Counted from the first letter of the stretch, positions 20,635-32,516 are shown. The stretch is DNA of 64,000 nt from Psilocybe azurescens (GCA_023853785.1 JAJIRX010000651.1:55431-119430); one strand, 5' to 3'. Program-made: numbers and translations. Notes: generated by a model from the letters alone, not told the origin.

Positions 20635-21472
20635 ATGTCTTTTATCGATACTCCCGCTGCTTCTTCCTCTTCTACTCCCGCCAACCCACGTCTGCAAGGT
20701 AAACGACCTGCCATACCTCGTTATGCTCAAACATTGTCAACTCCTGAAGCCCTGGACCTCTTCGCCCGACGACGAGACAGCTCAGAAGGTCTGCTCGTAC
20801 TTTGAAGACCCGGACATCGTCCTAGCCATCGACCACCTAGCGAAGGTTTCCAGAGCCTATCAGCAAGAAGAACGAGAAATCCGTCTTGCCAGGCAACGAT
20901 CTCGCATTCGACAGGGCATGGCAACAACCTTGCTAGAACAACTTCAGTCATGGGGATTAGAAAGAGAAATGTACAGCGTGCTGAGGGAATATTGTAGCAG
21001 ATCGCCCACTGTGCAAAAACCGTCGGTACCCTCTCTTATCGATCCCCCTTTCCAAAACGCTGCTCCTTCTCGTCCCCTTCCTGCTCACCCTCCTGCTTAT
21101 CATCGAGCGGTACGATTTTCACCGATCGTTGACAATTCACCTTCACCGCAGATTTCGCCTCCCGCCTCCACTCCCTCGAGGTCTCCCATCCCTACGCCTA
21201 CTCCTAGACGACCTCGAAACCCCATGACTTGTCAAAGAAGCTCGTCCACCGCTTCGTCTTCTGTAACGAATCGCTCAACGAGCACAACGTCGTCGGTCAC
21301 GTGCTATCAATGCGGCGAACCTGGACATATTCGCCCAAGATGCCCCAGATTCAAATGCATCTACTGCCACCGATACGCACCTGGACATTCCTTCCGAGAC
21401 TGCAGCTACAACCCAGAGAACGAGGACCACGCTAACCCCTATTATGGAGGAGTTGACGAAGATCTTCTCTGA
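20635..21472 (+). pseudogene. Accessory ORF B of gypsy element 2 with two zinc knuckles
   Basis: Starts at ATG 20635, 30 bases after ORF A, with MSFIDTPAASSSSTPANPRL; one shift near 20765 moves it into the frame ending at 21472. The middle is helical (DIVLAIDHLAKVSRAYQQEE and REIRLARQRSRIRQGMATTL). A Pro/Ser-rich stretch follows, then CYQCGEPGHIRPRC at 21303-21343 (CX2CX4HX4C) and CIYCHRYAPGHSFRDC at 21356-21403 (CX2CX6HX4C). A nucleocapsid-like protein encoded after pol is outside the standard Ty3 plan, which has its knuckle in Gag. It may be a second RNA-binding protein of the element or a captured gene. Confidence 0.6.
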
Positions 21473-21570
21473 CGACGCCCGAATCGCCAACACCACAGGG
21501 CGAACCATACGGAGACTACTGAGCCCACAGAAGTAATGGACGTCACTCCTTCTGAGGCATAAGGAGTGTA

Positions 21571-21582
21571 GTACGGGGGTAA
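21571..21582 (+). other. Polypurine tract of gypsy element 2
   Basis: GTACGGGGGTAA lies directly before the 3' LTR. Confidence 0.6.
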
Positions 21583-22026
21583 TGTTCACGACAAGTCTTT
21601 TTTCTTTTTCTTTTCTCTTTTCTTTTCTTTTCTTTTCCTTTTATTTGTCATCTTTCACATCGTTGATACATCATCGAACGCTCTGATGAACTCTTCTTTC
21701 ACTTCCATCTTTTATGATACATCTTTTGATGAACGTTCGATCTGTTTCCCTTATTCTTATATACATCTGCTGATGAACATTCAAACTCGTTTCAACTCGA
21801 TCTGTTTCTCTTATTTTTATATACATCTGTTGATGAACATTCAATCTCGTTTCAACTAGCTGTACAGTTCATAGTATTTATACGAGGGAGCATCCACTGT
21901 ATTCTTTAGCTAGTTCTTGAGAATCTACTCTGCCTTACTTGCTCTACCTGAACTTGAACTTGTTCTTGTACAACGATTGGTGGTTAGATTACGCACACTG
22001 CGTGACTCTAACTTGAAATCGTAACA
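21583..22026 (+). repeat. 3' LTR of gypsy element 2
   Basis: 444-bp copy of 15005-15446; the visible differences are an extra C (TGTTCACG against TGTTACG) and one more T in the pyrimidine tract. Confidence 0.93.
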
Positions 22027-22760
22027 ATACCTCCGACGACAGAAAACGTGCCATATTGCAATGTAACTACAATACAGTGATTTGTCTTACTCCTATACTG
22101 TTGCGTGACTCCTGTATTTTGGAGCCATTGCCTCAAGGTCTTTGCAATAAGTACCTCAGTGGTCATTTCCATCACCAGGAGTGGGAGGCGATTTGCAGGA
22201 TTTGCCTGTATGGTCTTCGATCACAAGGTAATGGTTGCTCAAATTTGTGATGGTGTAATGTCCTTCGGCACTATAGGATATAAAGGTATGTATCTCGCTT
22301 TTTCTTTTCTTTTTCTCTTTTCTAATCTTCTCGGATGATACAGTTGACCATGATTCTGTATCTCCAAAGAAGCCTCCAAGGAATCCTGGGATCTTATCGG
22401 GACCATCTGAATATAATGCCAAGAAGCGGGTATTCAAATCTGTCTTGGATGCCAATAAAACAAGTGTTTGCTTCCTACCTCATACATTATGATTGTTACT
22501 GATTTGTCTCTGTTATAGTTCCTGTTTACGACTGTCGCGACTATGCTTTTGATTTTAGGGGTGATCTCGACCGTATTGATGAACTTTTGCCTCTATGGCA
22601 CAGAGAGATACCACCCAACTCGTTTATTGTTGTTGCTTACACCATGACTCAATATGAAAAGGATAAATCATACTACCTGTCAACTAATATCCTTTATGCA
22701 ATTTTGCTCACAACCGAATATCACAACAACGGATCTGAAGCTGAACCAGATGAGGAGTAG
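22027..22760 (+). pseudogene. Interrupted host-type gene, segment 3 (3' end)
   Basis: Resumes the frame cut at 15004. Exon 22032-22285 reads KRAILQCNYNTVICLTPILL and PLPQGLCNKYLSGHFHHQEW; one extra base at about 22188 shifts it, after which RFAGFACMVFDHKVMVAQIC follows. Introns 22286-22343 (58 nt, GTATGT..ATACAG) and 22464-22518 (55 nt, GTGTTT..TTATAG) keep phase. The last exon 22519-22760 reads IPVYDCRDYAFDFRGDLDRI, ELLPLWHREIPPNSFIVVAY and ends in an acidic tail with TAG at 22758. I remember similar C-terminal text (VPVYDGR.., IP.GSF.VVGYT) in multi-copy hypothetical proteins of agaricomycetes, but can name no function. Confidence 0.6.
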
Positions 22761-24172
22761 GTGATTACCTCCTTTTTCTGTATGCTTAGAATAGACCCAT
22801 GTATAGATTTAGACATGTGTTTTTACTGTTTCATCTCTTTATTTATTTATCTCCCTTCGCTTTTTATATTGCTATTTTATTTATTGTTCTTTCTTGTTCA
22901 TCTTTATATGTATTTCTGTGTGTAGCACCCTGACGTTCAACCGTCTGATCAGGCCATGTTTTATGATGACTGCCTGCTTTCAACTTCAACAGTTGTTTAC
23001 ATTGCTATTATCTTGTTTTTCTCTTCTTTTCTTTTTAATATGCACCCATCAACTATTGAATTTTTACCTTATGCTTCATTCCCGCTCATTCCGAATGATT
23101 GTCATTACTGTATCGTCTATCTAGTTACGTTTGGAATGAATGTAACTGCTTTCAATACAATATTTGTTTTGTTTGATCAGCATAGTATCCATGATTCAAG
23201 TTGTAACCCCGTTCGTTGCACAATATGCTTCTCATGTCAAATATTGCTTACTGTAACTGTTTATCCTCTAGGTATATAATCACATTCCATTGCTCAACCT
23301 CGATTAAGTCTCATCACAATCCACCGACCTCCCTCTGCAATCTCCACCCTATAAGCACACTTACCTCAGAGGTTTCATTGCCAGTACGAGTAATGCATGT
23401 CCGCCATATATGTGCACTCCCTCTTTTTGTTGTCTTTGCCCTTTTAGCCTGTGAGTCTATCATGTACTGAATGTTGATCATCTTCTTACCTTCATCCCAT
23501 TGCATAGCTCTTTGTACTACCTTTGTGTCTCTTGACATTGTCAGTCTCATGGACGGTGGCATTAATGCTTTACATCGCTGGGACATGTCCTTTATGCTAC
23601 CCGCAGATTATACACTGCTGTTATTAGACCCCGTACGTTCAGGTGACCTAACCAATGCAGTCACACATCAGTTTGTTGACATGTTTAATGAAGTAGATGT
23701 GCATATATCAGCGCCAGTGCATAGCATGTCGGTTTGCTGTTGCGTTTGTATTGAATGTTTGCATTTCCTCTTCGTTCTATCCTTATCTGGTTGTCCAGCA
23801 AACTTAAGATTTGAATGTGATTTATCGTGCTATATACATTCGCGATGATCGTGTACTCATTTCCAGTTGTATATTGAATCGTAATTATCTACTTTCTGCC
23901 TACCAGTTCCATGTCACATGTGTTGATATATTTGTTCAAATAGTGCCAGTATGTTGCTGCCAGTTTGCACGATGTAAAACATCCTGTGGTTCCTCCTTGG
24001 AAGGAGACTTTTTGCTATACACCTCTGAGAAGTGCAACCCAAACAGCTCTGTTGGTTAGACTACTCATAAGTCGCTATTGTCTTTTGTGCTTAGAATACT
24101 ATCATAGGCTGTGCTTGATCTTGTCTGCCGCTGATATGCGAAGAGCAAATTTGCAAAGTCAATTCGCGTAAG
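22761..24172 (+). other. AT-rich stretch before the Helitron replicase, no assignable gene
   Basis: Only short, pyrimidine-rich reading frames are present. One at 23965-24171 (KHPVVPPWKETFCYTPLRSA) sits just before the Helitron start and may be an upstream exon of it. The 5' end of the Helitron (TC terminus) should lie here but I could not place it. Confidence 0.4.
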
Positions 24173-26131
24173 ATGTTCAGACGCTTGATGGATTCTGTAT
24201 TTCTCATGAGACATGACATATTTCATCCCGCTATGTCATTTCTTTCTGATGTGTTATCTATGTTTGTGTCTCCGTGGTTGCACCAGTTTCAACATGCCCT
24301 TGAATCAACATCAATTTGTTGTTTGTTTGATGACACTGTCATCAGTGGTGGTGGTGTTTTACGCATCGTACCACCTGAAGTCTTAGAGCCACATTTGGTG
24401 CATGTAGAGGGCAGTGCTGTTTTTAATCCTGCATCTACGTATAAATTTGTCAGATATCTCCTCACAGAGGATCTTTTGCATTCAACATTTGATGACGGTT
24501 GTGTAGTTCTTGCAAGATTCTCTCTTCAAGAATCATCTCAATGGCTAAAATTTTCTGAAATTATATCGATAGCGAAAATCCATGGGATAACCCAAATTAG
24601 GACCAAATGGTCTTGTGCTCGTATACTGGATACTGTTAGTGAGCATAGCTGCTCAACTTGTTTGCGCCATGTGTGTGTCTTCAAGGTCTCAACTGTTCAT
24701 GATGATGCTGTGATCAGAAACATGTTGCAACACCCACCGTTCAATCTCAGGCAATCTGTCTGGTTAGTGCCTCCCAAGTTGTTGAGTTCCCGCATAGTGA
24801 TGCACAACAGTTGTACGTCTTTTGATGCTACAGCTCAATATAGATTCGTAAACTATTTATCAAATATCAGTATCATGTCTGAGTTTGTGAAAGAAAATAT
24901 TATTCCTGGTGGTGTTGTGGCTGGTAGGTTCTCATTGCTTGAAGCATCAGCATGGCTTTCAGTAGCAGAGCTTTTGTCAATTGCTAAAGCACATAATATA
25001 GCAAATATCACAACAAAGCTTGTCAGATCGCAGTTGGCACAGATGTTGTGTGATCATACCTGTGACATTTGTTCATTTCATGTTTGTGTGTTTGAGTGTA
25101 TACAAGTCCGTGATGTTGATGTGGATAAGTCCTCTAAGATTTGCAATGAAAATAATGAATTAGAATCTGCCACCTGCAGAGACATTGAGATGCAATGTGG
25201 ATTGTCATCAGGTAATACTAGTTATGATGTTGAAACATCTCCTGCATTTCCACCAGAACCGCCCTCCAGCAGGCTTATAGAGAATATAATAAATGGCTTT
25301 TGCACTGAATCTTTGCCTTCTGCTTTAGAAGAAAGTGGCTGCATGGTGTGTGGTCACCTATATCCACTATTGGAGTTGACACATTGTTCGGAATTTGACC
25401 ACTCCTTGAATGTCCTTAATGTTTCTGGTATCACAAGAGCTGAGAGACATTCTGCCCAAGAGCCTGTAGTAAATATTCCTGGACCCATTGTAGACAATCA
25501 GTGTGACCATATCTGCACTTCTTGTGCAATTGTGGTACACTCCAATCGCATTCCAAAGTATGCCCTTGCTAACAACATGTGGTTAGGTTGTATCCCTGTT
25601 CAGCTACAGAACCTGTCTTTTGCTGAGCAAATGATGATTGCACGTGTGCGTCACAACAGATGCCTAGTTTGTGTATCTTCCGGTAGAGCAAAAATGACTG
25701 CAAATGTGATAATGTATTCTAATCCTACAGTCAAAGTGTATCATAAGCTGCCACCCTCTAAAAATGAAATGAGTGAGGTACTTGCTTCTGTATTCACTGG
25801 GCCTGCTCAGCCAACTGAAGAAGACTTCAAGAGATGTCCAATGCTTGTTTGTCGATGTAAGGTAGTGGAGGCATTGGAATGGTTGAAGCTTGATAATAGA
25901 GACTATATTGACCTTGAGATATCAATAGAGAACATTGAATCATATCCTCTGGTTGGTGTTCCTGTTACAGTTGATTTTAGAATAAAAGATGAAAGTTCTA
26001 ATCACATTGCATCTTCCATGAGTATGCATGACAACGAGGGAGGAGGAAGGATCTGTGGAAGGTCCCTGCCCATTCACTGTCCATGGTTTGAGCAGTGCAG
26101 ACTATGGAAATATGTCAATACAAGCTCTTAA
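24173..26131 (+). pseudogene. Helitron replicase N-terminal region with a duplicated Cys-containing module
   Basis: 652-residue frame from ATG 24173. It contains two tandem copies of a module of about 110 residues: A about 24371-24693 (PPEVLEPHLVHVEGS to HSCSTCLRHVCVF) and B about 24770-25101 (PPKLLSSRIVMHNS to HTCDICSFHVCVF). Each copy has an ARFSLQESSQWL / GRFSLLEASAWL core and ends in CxxC..HVCVF. A further segment from about 25500 (CDHICTSCAIVVHSNRIPKY, LPPSKNEMSEVLASVFTGP) resembles the DUF6570-type region that precedes the Rep domain in fungal Helitrons. The frame breaks near 26100 and continues in the next frame as YGNMSIQALKARALQHLESE. Confidence 0.65.
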
Positions 26132-27735
26132 AGCCAGAGCTCTTCAGCATTTAGAAAGTGAAGGTAAATTTCTTGGTATAGACCATGATATAAAACCTCA
26201 ATCAATGTATGACAACCCACAGGCTTACCCACAAATTTTCCCGTGGCTTTTCCCTTATGGCTATGGTGGAATTGGTTAGCCTTCCTTAAAAAAAAATTTT
26301 CTGAATTGGATCATAAATGTAGACTTCTCATGTATCATGACAAATGGTTTCAACATGATTTATATTTCCCAATAATTGCATTCAATCATGAGCAGTTGAA
26401 AGGAGGCATAACAGGCAGTTTTCTTGTTGCCAAAAGACGTAACTTTGCTGAGATCTCTAGGAGACTTGTTACATTGGATAAGTCTGTACTTCATGATGTC
26501 ACCACACGGCTTGCTAATGGTGACCATGTAAAACCATCAAATGAACATGAGACAGCCTGTTTTAAAATACTAGAAGATTTGGATCATATTGGAGGATATG
26601 TCAAAGGCTCTATCACATCTAAGAAATATATACGAAACAAAATATGGTCTCTGCTTGCATTCAAGGGATGCCCTTTATGGTTCATAACACTGTCACCAGC
26701 AGATAACAGACATCCAATTTCAATTTATTATTCCAGTGATCATGTTACATTTAAACCTGATGTATTATCATCTTCAGATAGAAACAGGATTGTAGCACGG
26801 AATCCTGTAGCTGCTGCACGTTTCTTCCACCTTGTCATGGAATTATTTATCAAGCATGTACTAGGTGTTGGCACTGGCACAGATGGACTGTATGGCCAAA
26901 CATCTGCTTATTATGGCACTGTGGAACAGCAAGGAAGGCTCACCTTGCATTTGCACATATTGCTATGGATCAAAGGTGCTTTGTCCCCACAGGAGATCCG
27001 AGATCGTTTAATGAGTGGTGATTCCATGTTTCAAAGAGAGCTTCTGGCTTACCTGGAGGGTGCTCATCAAGGTGAATTTATTACTGGCCCCATGCAGGCC
27101 ATCAAAGATAGAACTCCACAATTTCATGAGCACAACACTAGTGGTATTCATACAATACTGCAAGAGGATAAGCCAATCATTGACAGTCAGTACATTGATC
27201 CTACACTTACCCTTCCTGTTCCTGCGCCATTGCAATGTACAGACTCTGATGGATCGGAGCATTGCGATAGATGTAAGTCCAATGCTAGTTGGTGGGTTCA
27301 ATTTAAGAATACAGTTGATGACATTGTACTGAGATCAAATGTTCATAAGTGCAGTATTTCCTCTGATGAGCATAACAATAAAGCTGGTGGTAAAACATCC
27401 TCTACTAAATGCACTCCTAAAAGATGCCTGGACCATAATGGAAACTGTAAAGCTCGTTTTTCTAGAGCATTATATGAAGAGTCAAAGATAGACTTTGAGG
27501 ATGGACATATATTCATAAAAAATTGGAATCAATGATCAATACTTTTTCTCTGACTCTTTCTTATCTCACTAGATCTAACACAGATGTTTCTAGCCTCCTA
27601 TCTGGCACCTCCGTGAAAGCAATTGTGTCATACATCTCTGATTATATTAGCAAACCTGCTCTAAAAACCTATCAGATATTTGCCTCCATGTACAATGTCT
27701 TTGAAAGAGAAGATAACAACATCAGCGACGATGCT
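26132..27735 (+). pseudogene. Helitron Rep (HUH-type rolling-circle) domain
   Basis: Starts with YPQIFPWLFPYGYGGIG, a shift near 26275, then 26243-27535 with CRLLMYHDKWFQHDLYFPII, FKGCPLWFITLSPADNRHPI and the two-histidine metal motif LTLHLHILLW (His codons at 26948 and 26954). The frame moves again at about 27523 into 27523-28146, where AIVSYISDYISKPALKTYQI fits the tyrosine motif that cleaves and joins DNA (two Tyr, four apart). This is the nuclease half of the Helitron RepHel protein. Frameshifts at about 26275 and 27530 disable it. Confidence 0.85.
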
Positions 27736-28745
27736 GTAGAAACAGAAGGAACAGATGCCGGTCGAAGACTGATGTTGAAAATTGTCAATTCCCTGTCATC
27801 TAAGATGGAAATAGGATCACCCATGGCGTCTATGTATCTTCTTGGAAACCCCAATCATTATACTGATCATGTGTTTGTGCCATTTTGGTGGAAAAGTTAT
27901 GTCAGTGATGTTTGGAAGCATTGGATGCCATCGTCAGATGCGAATGAACAAAATGCGTCTGATGTTGAAGATCTACAATTGGTTGATCAACAGGAAGATA
28001 AAGTAGTATTGGGGAGGCACGACGGCATGTACGTGGGGTCGAACAATATCGGCGACTATAAATACAGACCGGCCATGTTTAGTGATATGTCTCTTTTTGA
28101 ATGGATGCAAACATATGAACGCAGAAAGCGCACTAAAAGGAATTAGAGAAGACCTATGCAGATGCTAATGTAGTCAAGGCAGGATGTGTTGATGATATAC
28201 TAATGAGTGGAGGTGGACCTGATAAGTCTAAAGCAACGAACAGAGGTAAGTTCATAGCCTTTATGGAAGGACATCCGCTCTATGATACACACCTGGTGAA
28301 ATGTGACATTGACCGTGTGCAAAGACAGTTCCTAACTTTGTAGGTGGTACTCTTCCACGCCGTGATAGAGGTAACAGAGATTATTATTGTTGTTCCATGT
28401 TGACTCTGTTTAGGCCTTGGAGAAATTGTGGCAATCTCAAACTTTTTAATCAGACGTGGGAGCAGGCTTTTGACAATTACACTTTTTGCTGCGCCACACA
28501 GAACTAATGCGAAATTTCAACCTTAGATATGAATGTCTGGATGCAAGAGATGATTTCCATGCACAATTGAAAAAAGAGAAAACGAACAGACTGGCCTGTT
28601 CCCGAATACGTATGACGATCATGATGAACTTGAAGACGATGACAGATACACTGATGATTTTGTAGGTCTAGATGGAGTAGATGATGATGGGCAATACGAA
28701 GAGATAGGAAGCGCATATTGTAACAAGGTCGCGTGTAAACAAGCA
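27736..28745 (+). pseudogene. Helitron Rep-to-helicase linker (decayed)
   Basis: The end of the 27523-28146 frame reads MASMYLLGNPNHYTDHVFVP and YRPAMFSDMSLFEWMQTYER. After the stop, pieces in changing frames still resemble the usual linker: GGTLPRRDRGNR near 28345, YYCCSMLTLFRPWRNCGNLK near 28385 and RNFNLRYECLDARDDFHAQL near 28508. At least three shifts or stops lie in this kilobase. Confidence 0.65.
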
Positions 28746-30892
28746 GTGGACAATCTGATAAAGTCTACAGGCTGGTTGGACAAGGCATCATTTGCTGCAA
28801 AATCTGTCTGCGCCAGATTCGTACCATCAATTTCTAAGTCACATACTGCGTGGGCTGCTTTGATAAAAGGTGAACGTGTGAAGATGTTCAAGAAAAAATT
28901 AGCAGGGTACATACCCCCATACTTCCTAGCAAAGACGTCGAAATGGGTTTTGCAGCAGACTCCAGTAATGATGTCAGGATTTTATCATCCAACTACCTTT
29001 TGAGAAGCTACAAAGCAAGCAAGTCAGACCACGATGTTCTAGCGAATACTATTGTTGATCAATTCACATTGAACATAGAACAGGAAAGGGTGTTTCGCAT
29101 TGTTGCAAATCATGTGAGTTCTTTATCACCTGATCAGATGAGAATGCATCTAGGCGGGATGGGAGGTACTGGCAAGAGTCAAGTCATTAAGGCTATTGTA
29201 CACATGTTTGAATTAAGGGGAGAGTCGCACCGATTTGTTGTCTTCGCACCTACAGGCACTGCAGCTGCTCTTCCCAATGGTTCTATGTATCACAGTGCTT
29301 TGGGTATCTATTCCAGGTCCGATTCTGGTCAAGATTTCTCCAAAAATGAAGGTGCTGTTATAAACGAAGTGCACACCACGACTAACAGGTGTGGAGTATA
29401 TATTTATTGATGAAATTTCTATGCTATCTGCCCGTGACCTTTTTGCAATCAGTCAGCATCTGTTGCAGGTCTTCAATAGCGATTCTGTTTTTGGAGGAGT
29501 ATTGATGATACTTGCCGGAGATTTTGCACAACTTCCACCTGTCGGCAATCTTCCCTTTTACAGCCCAAGCATCAAGCATACCCAGGATTCACGTATGAGA
29601 CCGAGTGATCAAGAGGCTACACTAGGTAAAATATTCTGGCATCAGTTCACTACGGTTGTCATACTGAAGCAAAATATGAGGCAGAAGACGCAGTCTGTCG
29701 CTGATTCTAAGCTGCGCACGGCTCTAGAGAACATAAGATATGCAAATTGTACGGCATCTGATATCGAGTTCTTGAACACCAGAACACCTTTGAAATTGAT
29801 GAGAAATGGTGTGTCTCCTTTGACGGACGATAAGTTTAGGAATGTATCAGCTATCACTGCCTGGAATAATCAGAAAGACAGGTTCAACGAACAGGGCGCT
29901 GCGTGTTTCGCCACAGACACGGGCCAGACTCTTTATCATTTCTACTCGATTGATAATCTTGGTGTTCAAGAAGGTGAGAATTGCAAAAGATCAAAGCGTC
30001 GTGTGGCCAAGGCGAATTGTCCAAAACAACATAAAATGTTGCAAAAACTTCAAGAGGCTCTGTGGAGTTGTAGTCTGTGTTCTAGCAAACAAGTAGCTTC
30101 AAAGCTTTCCTTGTGTGTAGGCATGCCCGTGATGATAAGAAACAATGATGCCAAGGAGTTGTGTATTATAAAAGGTCAAGAAGCTGTTGTTGTAGGATGG
30201 GAGTCATCGCAAGGACCGTTCAAAGACCTGTACTTGACACACTCTTTGTTGAATTAGTAAATCCACCACAGATTATCAAGTTGCCTGACCTTCCTGAAAA
30301 TGTTGTACCACTTACTCGGACATCGTCTCACATAACATACATGCTTAAATCAGGTAAGTTATGTATACAACGTCAGCAGATCCTCGTGCTTCCAAATTTT
30401 GCGATGACTGACTATGCGTCTCAGGGTAAAACGAGGATGTACAATGTGATTCACTTGGAACATTGTAAAGATCACATGTCATATTATACGTGTCTGTCCA
30501 GGAGCTTGAGTGCAGAGGGCACTATCATTCTGTGTGCAGTAGATGCTAAAAAAATCACAAGAGGTATTAGCGGTCATCTTCGTCAAGAATTCAGAGAGCT
30601 TAACATATTGGATGAAGTAACCAGATTGAGGTATGATGATGTCCTTCCTAACACTATTCCTCACACTTTGAGGAACCCACCTATCAGGGCATATATGTTA
30701 TGGAATAAATCGAGTGCTATCGATAATACTTGGCACTCTGCCCTCGCTTATGCACCTGGAGAAAGCATAATCAAACAGGTCGTACACGACGGCACGTGGT
30801 CCCTAGACAATATAACACTTAAGGTACTAAAAACCCTTTCTAAAAAAGGGCGGATGAAGATTCAACTGCGCAGAGTGCTGTTACAAATATAA
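28746..30892 (+). pseudogene. Helitron PIF1-type DNA helicase domain
   Basis: Superfamily 1 helicase half of RepHel. Motifs in order: Walker A GGMGGTGKSQ near 29154-29180, VVFAPTGTAAA near 29240, Walker B IFIDEISMLS near 29400-29430, GDFAQLPPV near 29518, the arginine-rich VILKQNMRQ near 29660, and further down DYASQGKTRMYNV near 30410 and YTCLSRSL near 30483. Four frames are used (28746, 28943, 29391, 30161), so at least three indels break it. It would unwind DNA during rolling-circle transposition. Confidence 0.88.
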
Positions 30893-30934
30893 AGAAGGCA
30901 AAACATACAGCAAATAACGATACCCACGCTTCCC

Positions 30935-31800
30935 TTGCCTACAGGCATCTTGTGGGATCACACAAACTACAGCTGCGGTTACGATTCTATCTTTACTATT
31001 ATGTATAATATATGGGAAACAAATCCTCAGCAATGGCAGAGACGATCTAGTGACATCTCACCTTTTATGGACAAGCTGTGTGTGGGCTTCTCGAGTTGTG
31101 CTAATGGTACTATGTCACTTGAACAAACCCGAAATAGTGTTAGGGACAAGCTGAGAGAGACCAATCCCATTAATTTTCCCCTGGGACAAAGATTGACCGT
31201 CATATATAAGATAGCTTTTGCATTAATGGGATGTCGCACAAGTGGTACCTTAGAGCTATCTTGCAATGTATGCAATTATCACTGACCTACTCCCCTCCTA
31301 CACTTCGGAGAATTCATGGGTCTCATGTCGACGGGTCAATTTCACAACGATGCTGTTGCAGAAGCATTAATATCTGATAGTCTTGGTTGGAATTTGAGTG
31401 AGAATCAATGAGAAAGTAAAAAATATGTCCATTGTGTGCTGGAAATCAATGTTTAGTGAGATTGAGCATATCACATAGAATTGAATGCATGCCTTATATT
31501 ACGATGATTGAACTGGGAAACCCTAGATTTCTGATCGATACTGAGCTGCTTTATGCATCAGACGGCATTCGATTTTGCTATAGACTTGCCGGAGTCGTGT
31601 ATGGAGGTCAACAACATTTCGTCAGTCGCATCGTAGACACATGGGGCGATGTGTGGTATCATGACGGGATCACTACCGGTCGACAATGTGTCAGGGAACG
31701 CAATATAAGTGATCTGATGGACAGTTCTCAGTGGCTGCGTACCTCCATCTGTGGTGGCCATGTCAAGCATGCCATATATGCTGTCTATGTTAGGGATTGA
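30935..31800 (+). pseudogene. Helitron C-terminal protease-like domain
   Basis: 30935-31285 begins PTGILWDHTNYSCGYDSIFT with IMYNIWETNPQQW; the Cys in NYSCGYD is the candidate nucleophile. It continues with FPLGQRLTVIYKIAFALMGC. After a break, 31432-31800 reads YGGQQHFVSRIVDTWGDVWY, HDGITTGRQCVR, with His in QHFVSRI as candidate second residue. I recall this Cys/His pair, typed in agaricomycete Helitron proteins as a peptidase-like tail after the helicase. The exact fold (C48- or OTU-like) cannot be told from sequence by eye. The domain is split by stops. Confidence 0.5.
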
Positions 31801-32516
31801 TTGTAAACTGCTTGCGACCTTATAGTTGATCCCTGTTCCATCTTACTACTGTCTACCATTTGATATAGCTACAGACATATTAATGATGCTCATCCTCTAT
31901 GTACATAGATATACATTGTAGGTATGCGGTATGATGATCGCTACCGACCATCCAGGACATATCACATACACGCCGGCAGGCTACATGGTGGTTCCTATGA
32001 AAACGGAAAGCGTGTGAATGTTGTCGCACCGCCATTATTGAACGTCACGCACATAAATATTTCGGAATACACCGAGATTTTGTTTCGCCGCTCGATTATC
32101 TTCTGCGATCTGATATATTCTCACGCTTTCCTACTCTCCTCCGACATTGATCCTGTTAAGGTAAGTAGAGCTGTGCATGATATACCTAGTGCAGTAGATG
32201 TTTGTCTGCCTGAAATTCAATCCACGTCGCATATTGATTCAATGAGTAACAGGAATATATATAATAATAGAAATCTCCTCAAACTAAAATATAACTTGTG
32301 TGCTTGTAGAGCTAATTCGAGATATTGTTACACCCTTAAAGTAGACGTCCCGAATTGAATCAATCTACAACTTCAGTCAACATAAACATATTGGCGGCTA
32401 CTTTAAAAAGTATATCTATACATGTCTGGCATGAAACGAGTGTGTCCTACTATCTATAAGCACATTGATCAAAACTGACCGCATGAATCAAGCAGCGAAA
32501 TGTGTCTGTCCTACAA
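31801..32516 (+). other. Spacer between Helitron tail and Spt5-like gene
   Basis: Holds one open frame at 31924-32358 (144 residues, RTYHIHAGRLHGGSYENGKR near its start) that I cannot assign. It may be a further remnant of the Helitron protein. No Helitron 3' end (hairpin followed by CTRR) could be identified. Confidence 0.3.

Larger units (their letters stand above)
15005..22026 (+). mobile_element. Ty3/gypsy LTR retrotransposon 2 (Tf1/sushi-like chromovirus)
   Basis: A 7022-bp element with LTRs 15005-15446 (442 bp) and 21583-22026 (444 bp). The ends are TGTTAC/TGTTCAC and GTAACA. The flanking 5-bp duplication is ATACT (15000-15004) and ATACC (22027-22031), one mismatch. The order is Gag, protease, RT-RNase H, integrase, chromodomain, then two further ORFs. 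The LTRs differ by two single-base indels near their starts and otherwise look identical. An 11-nt self-primer replaces a tRNA primer site, as in Tf1. Several frameshifts and a changed integrase catalytic residue suggest this copy cannot move by itself. Confidence 0.93.
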
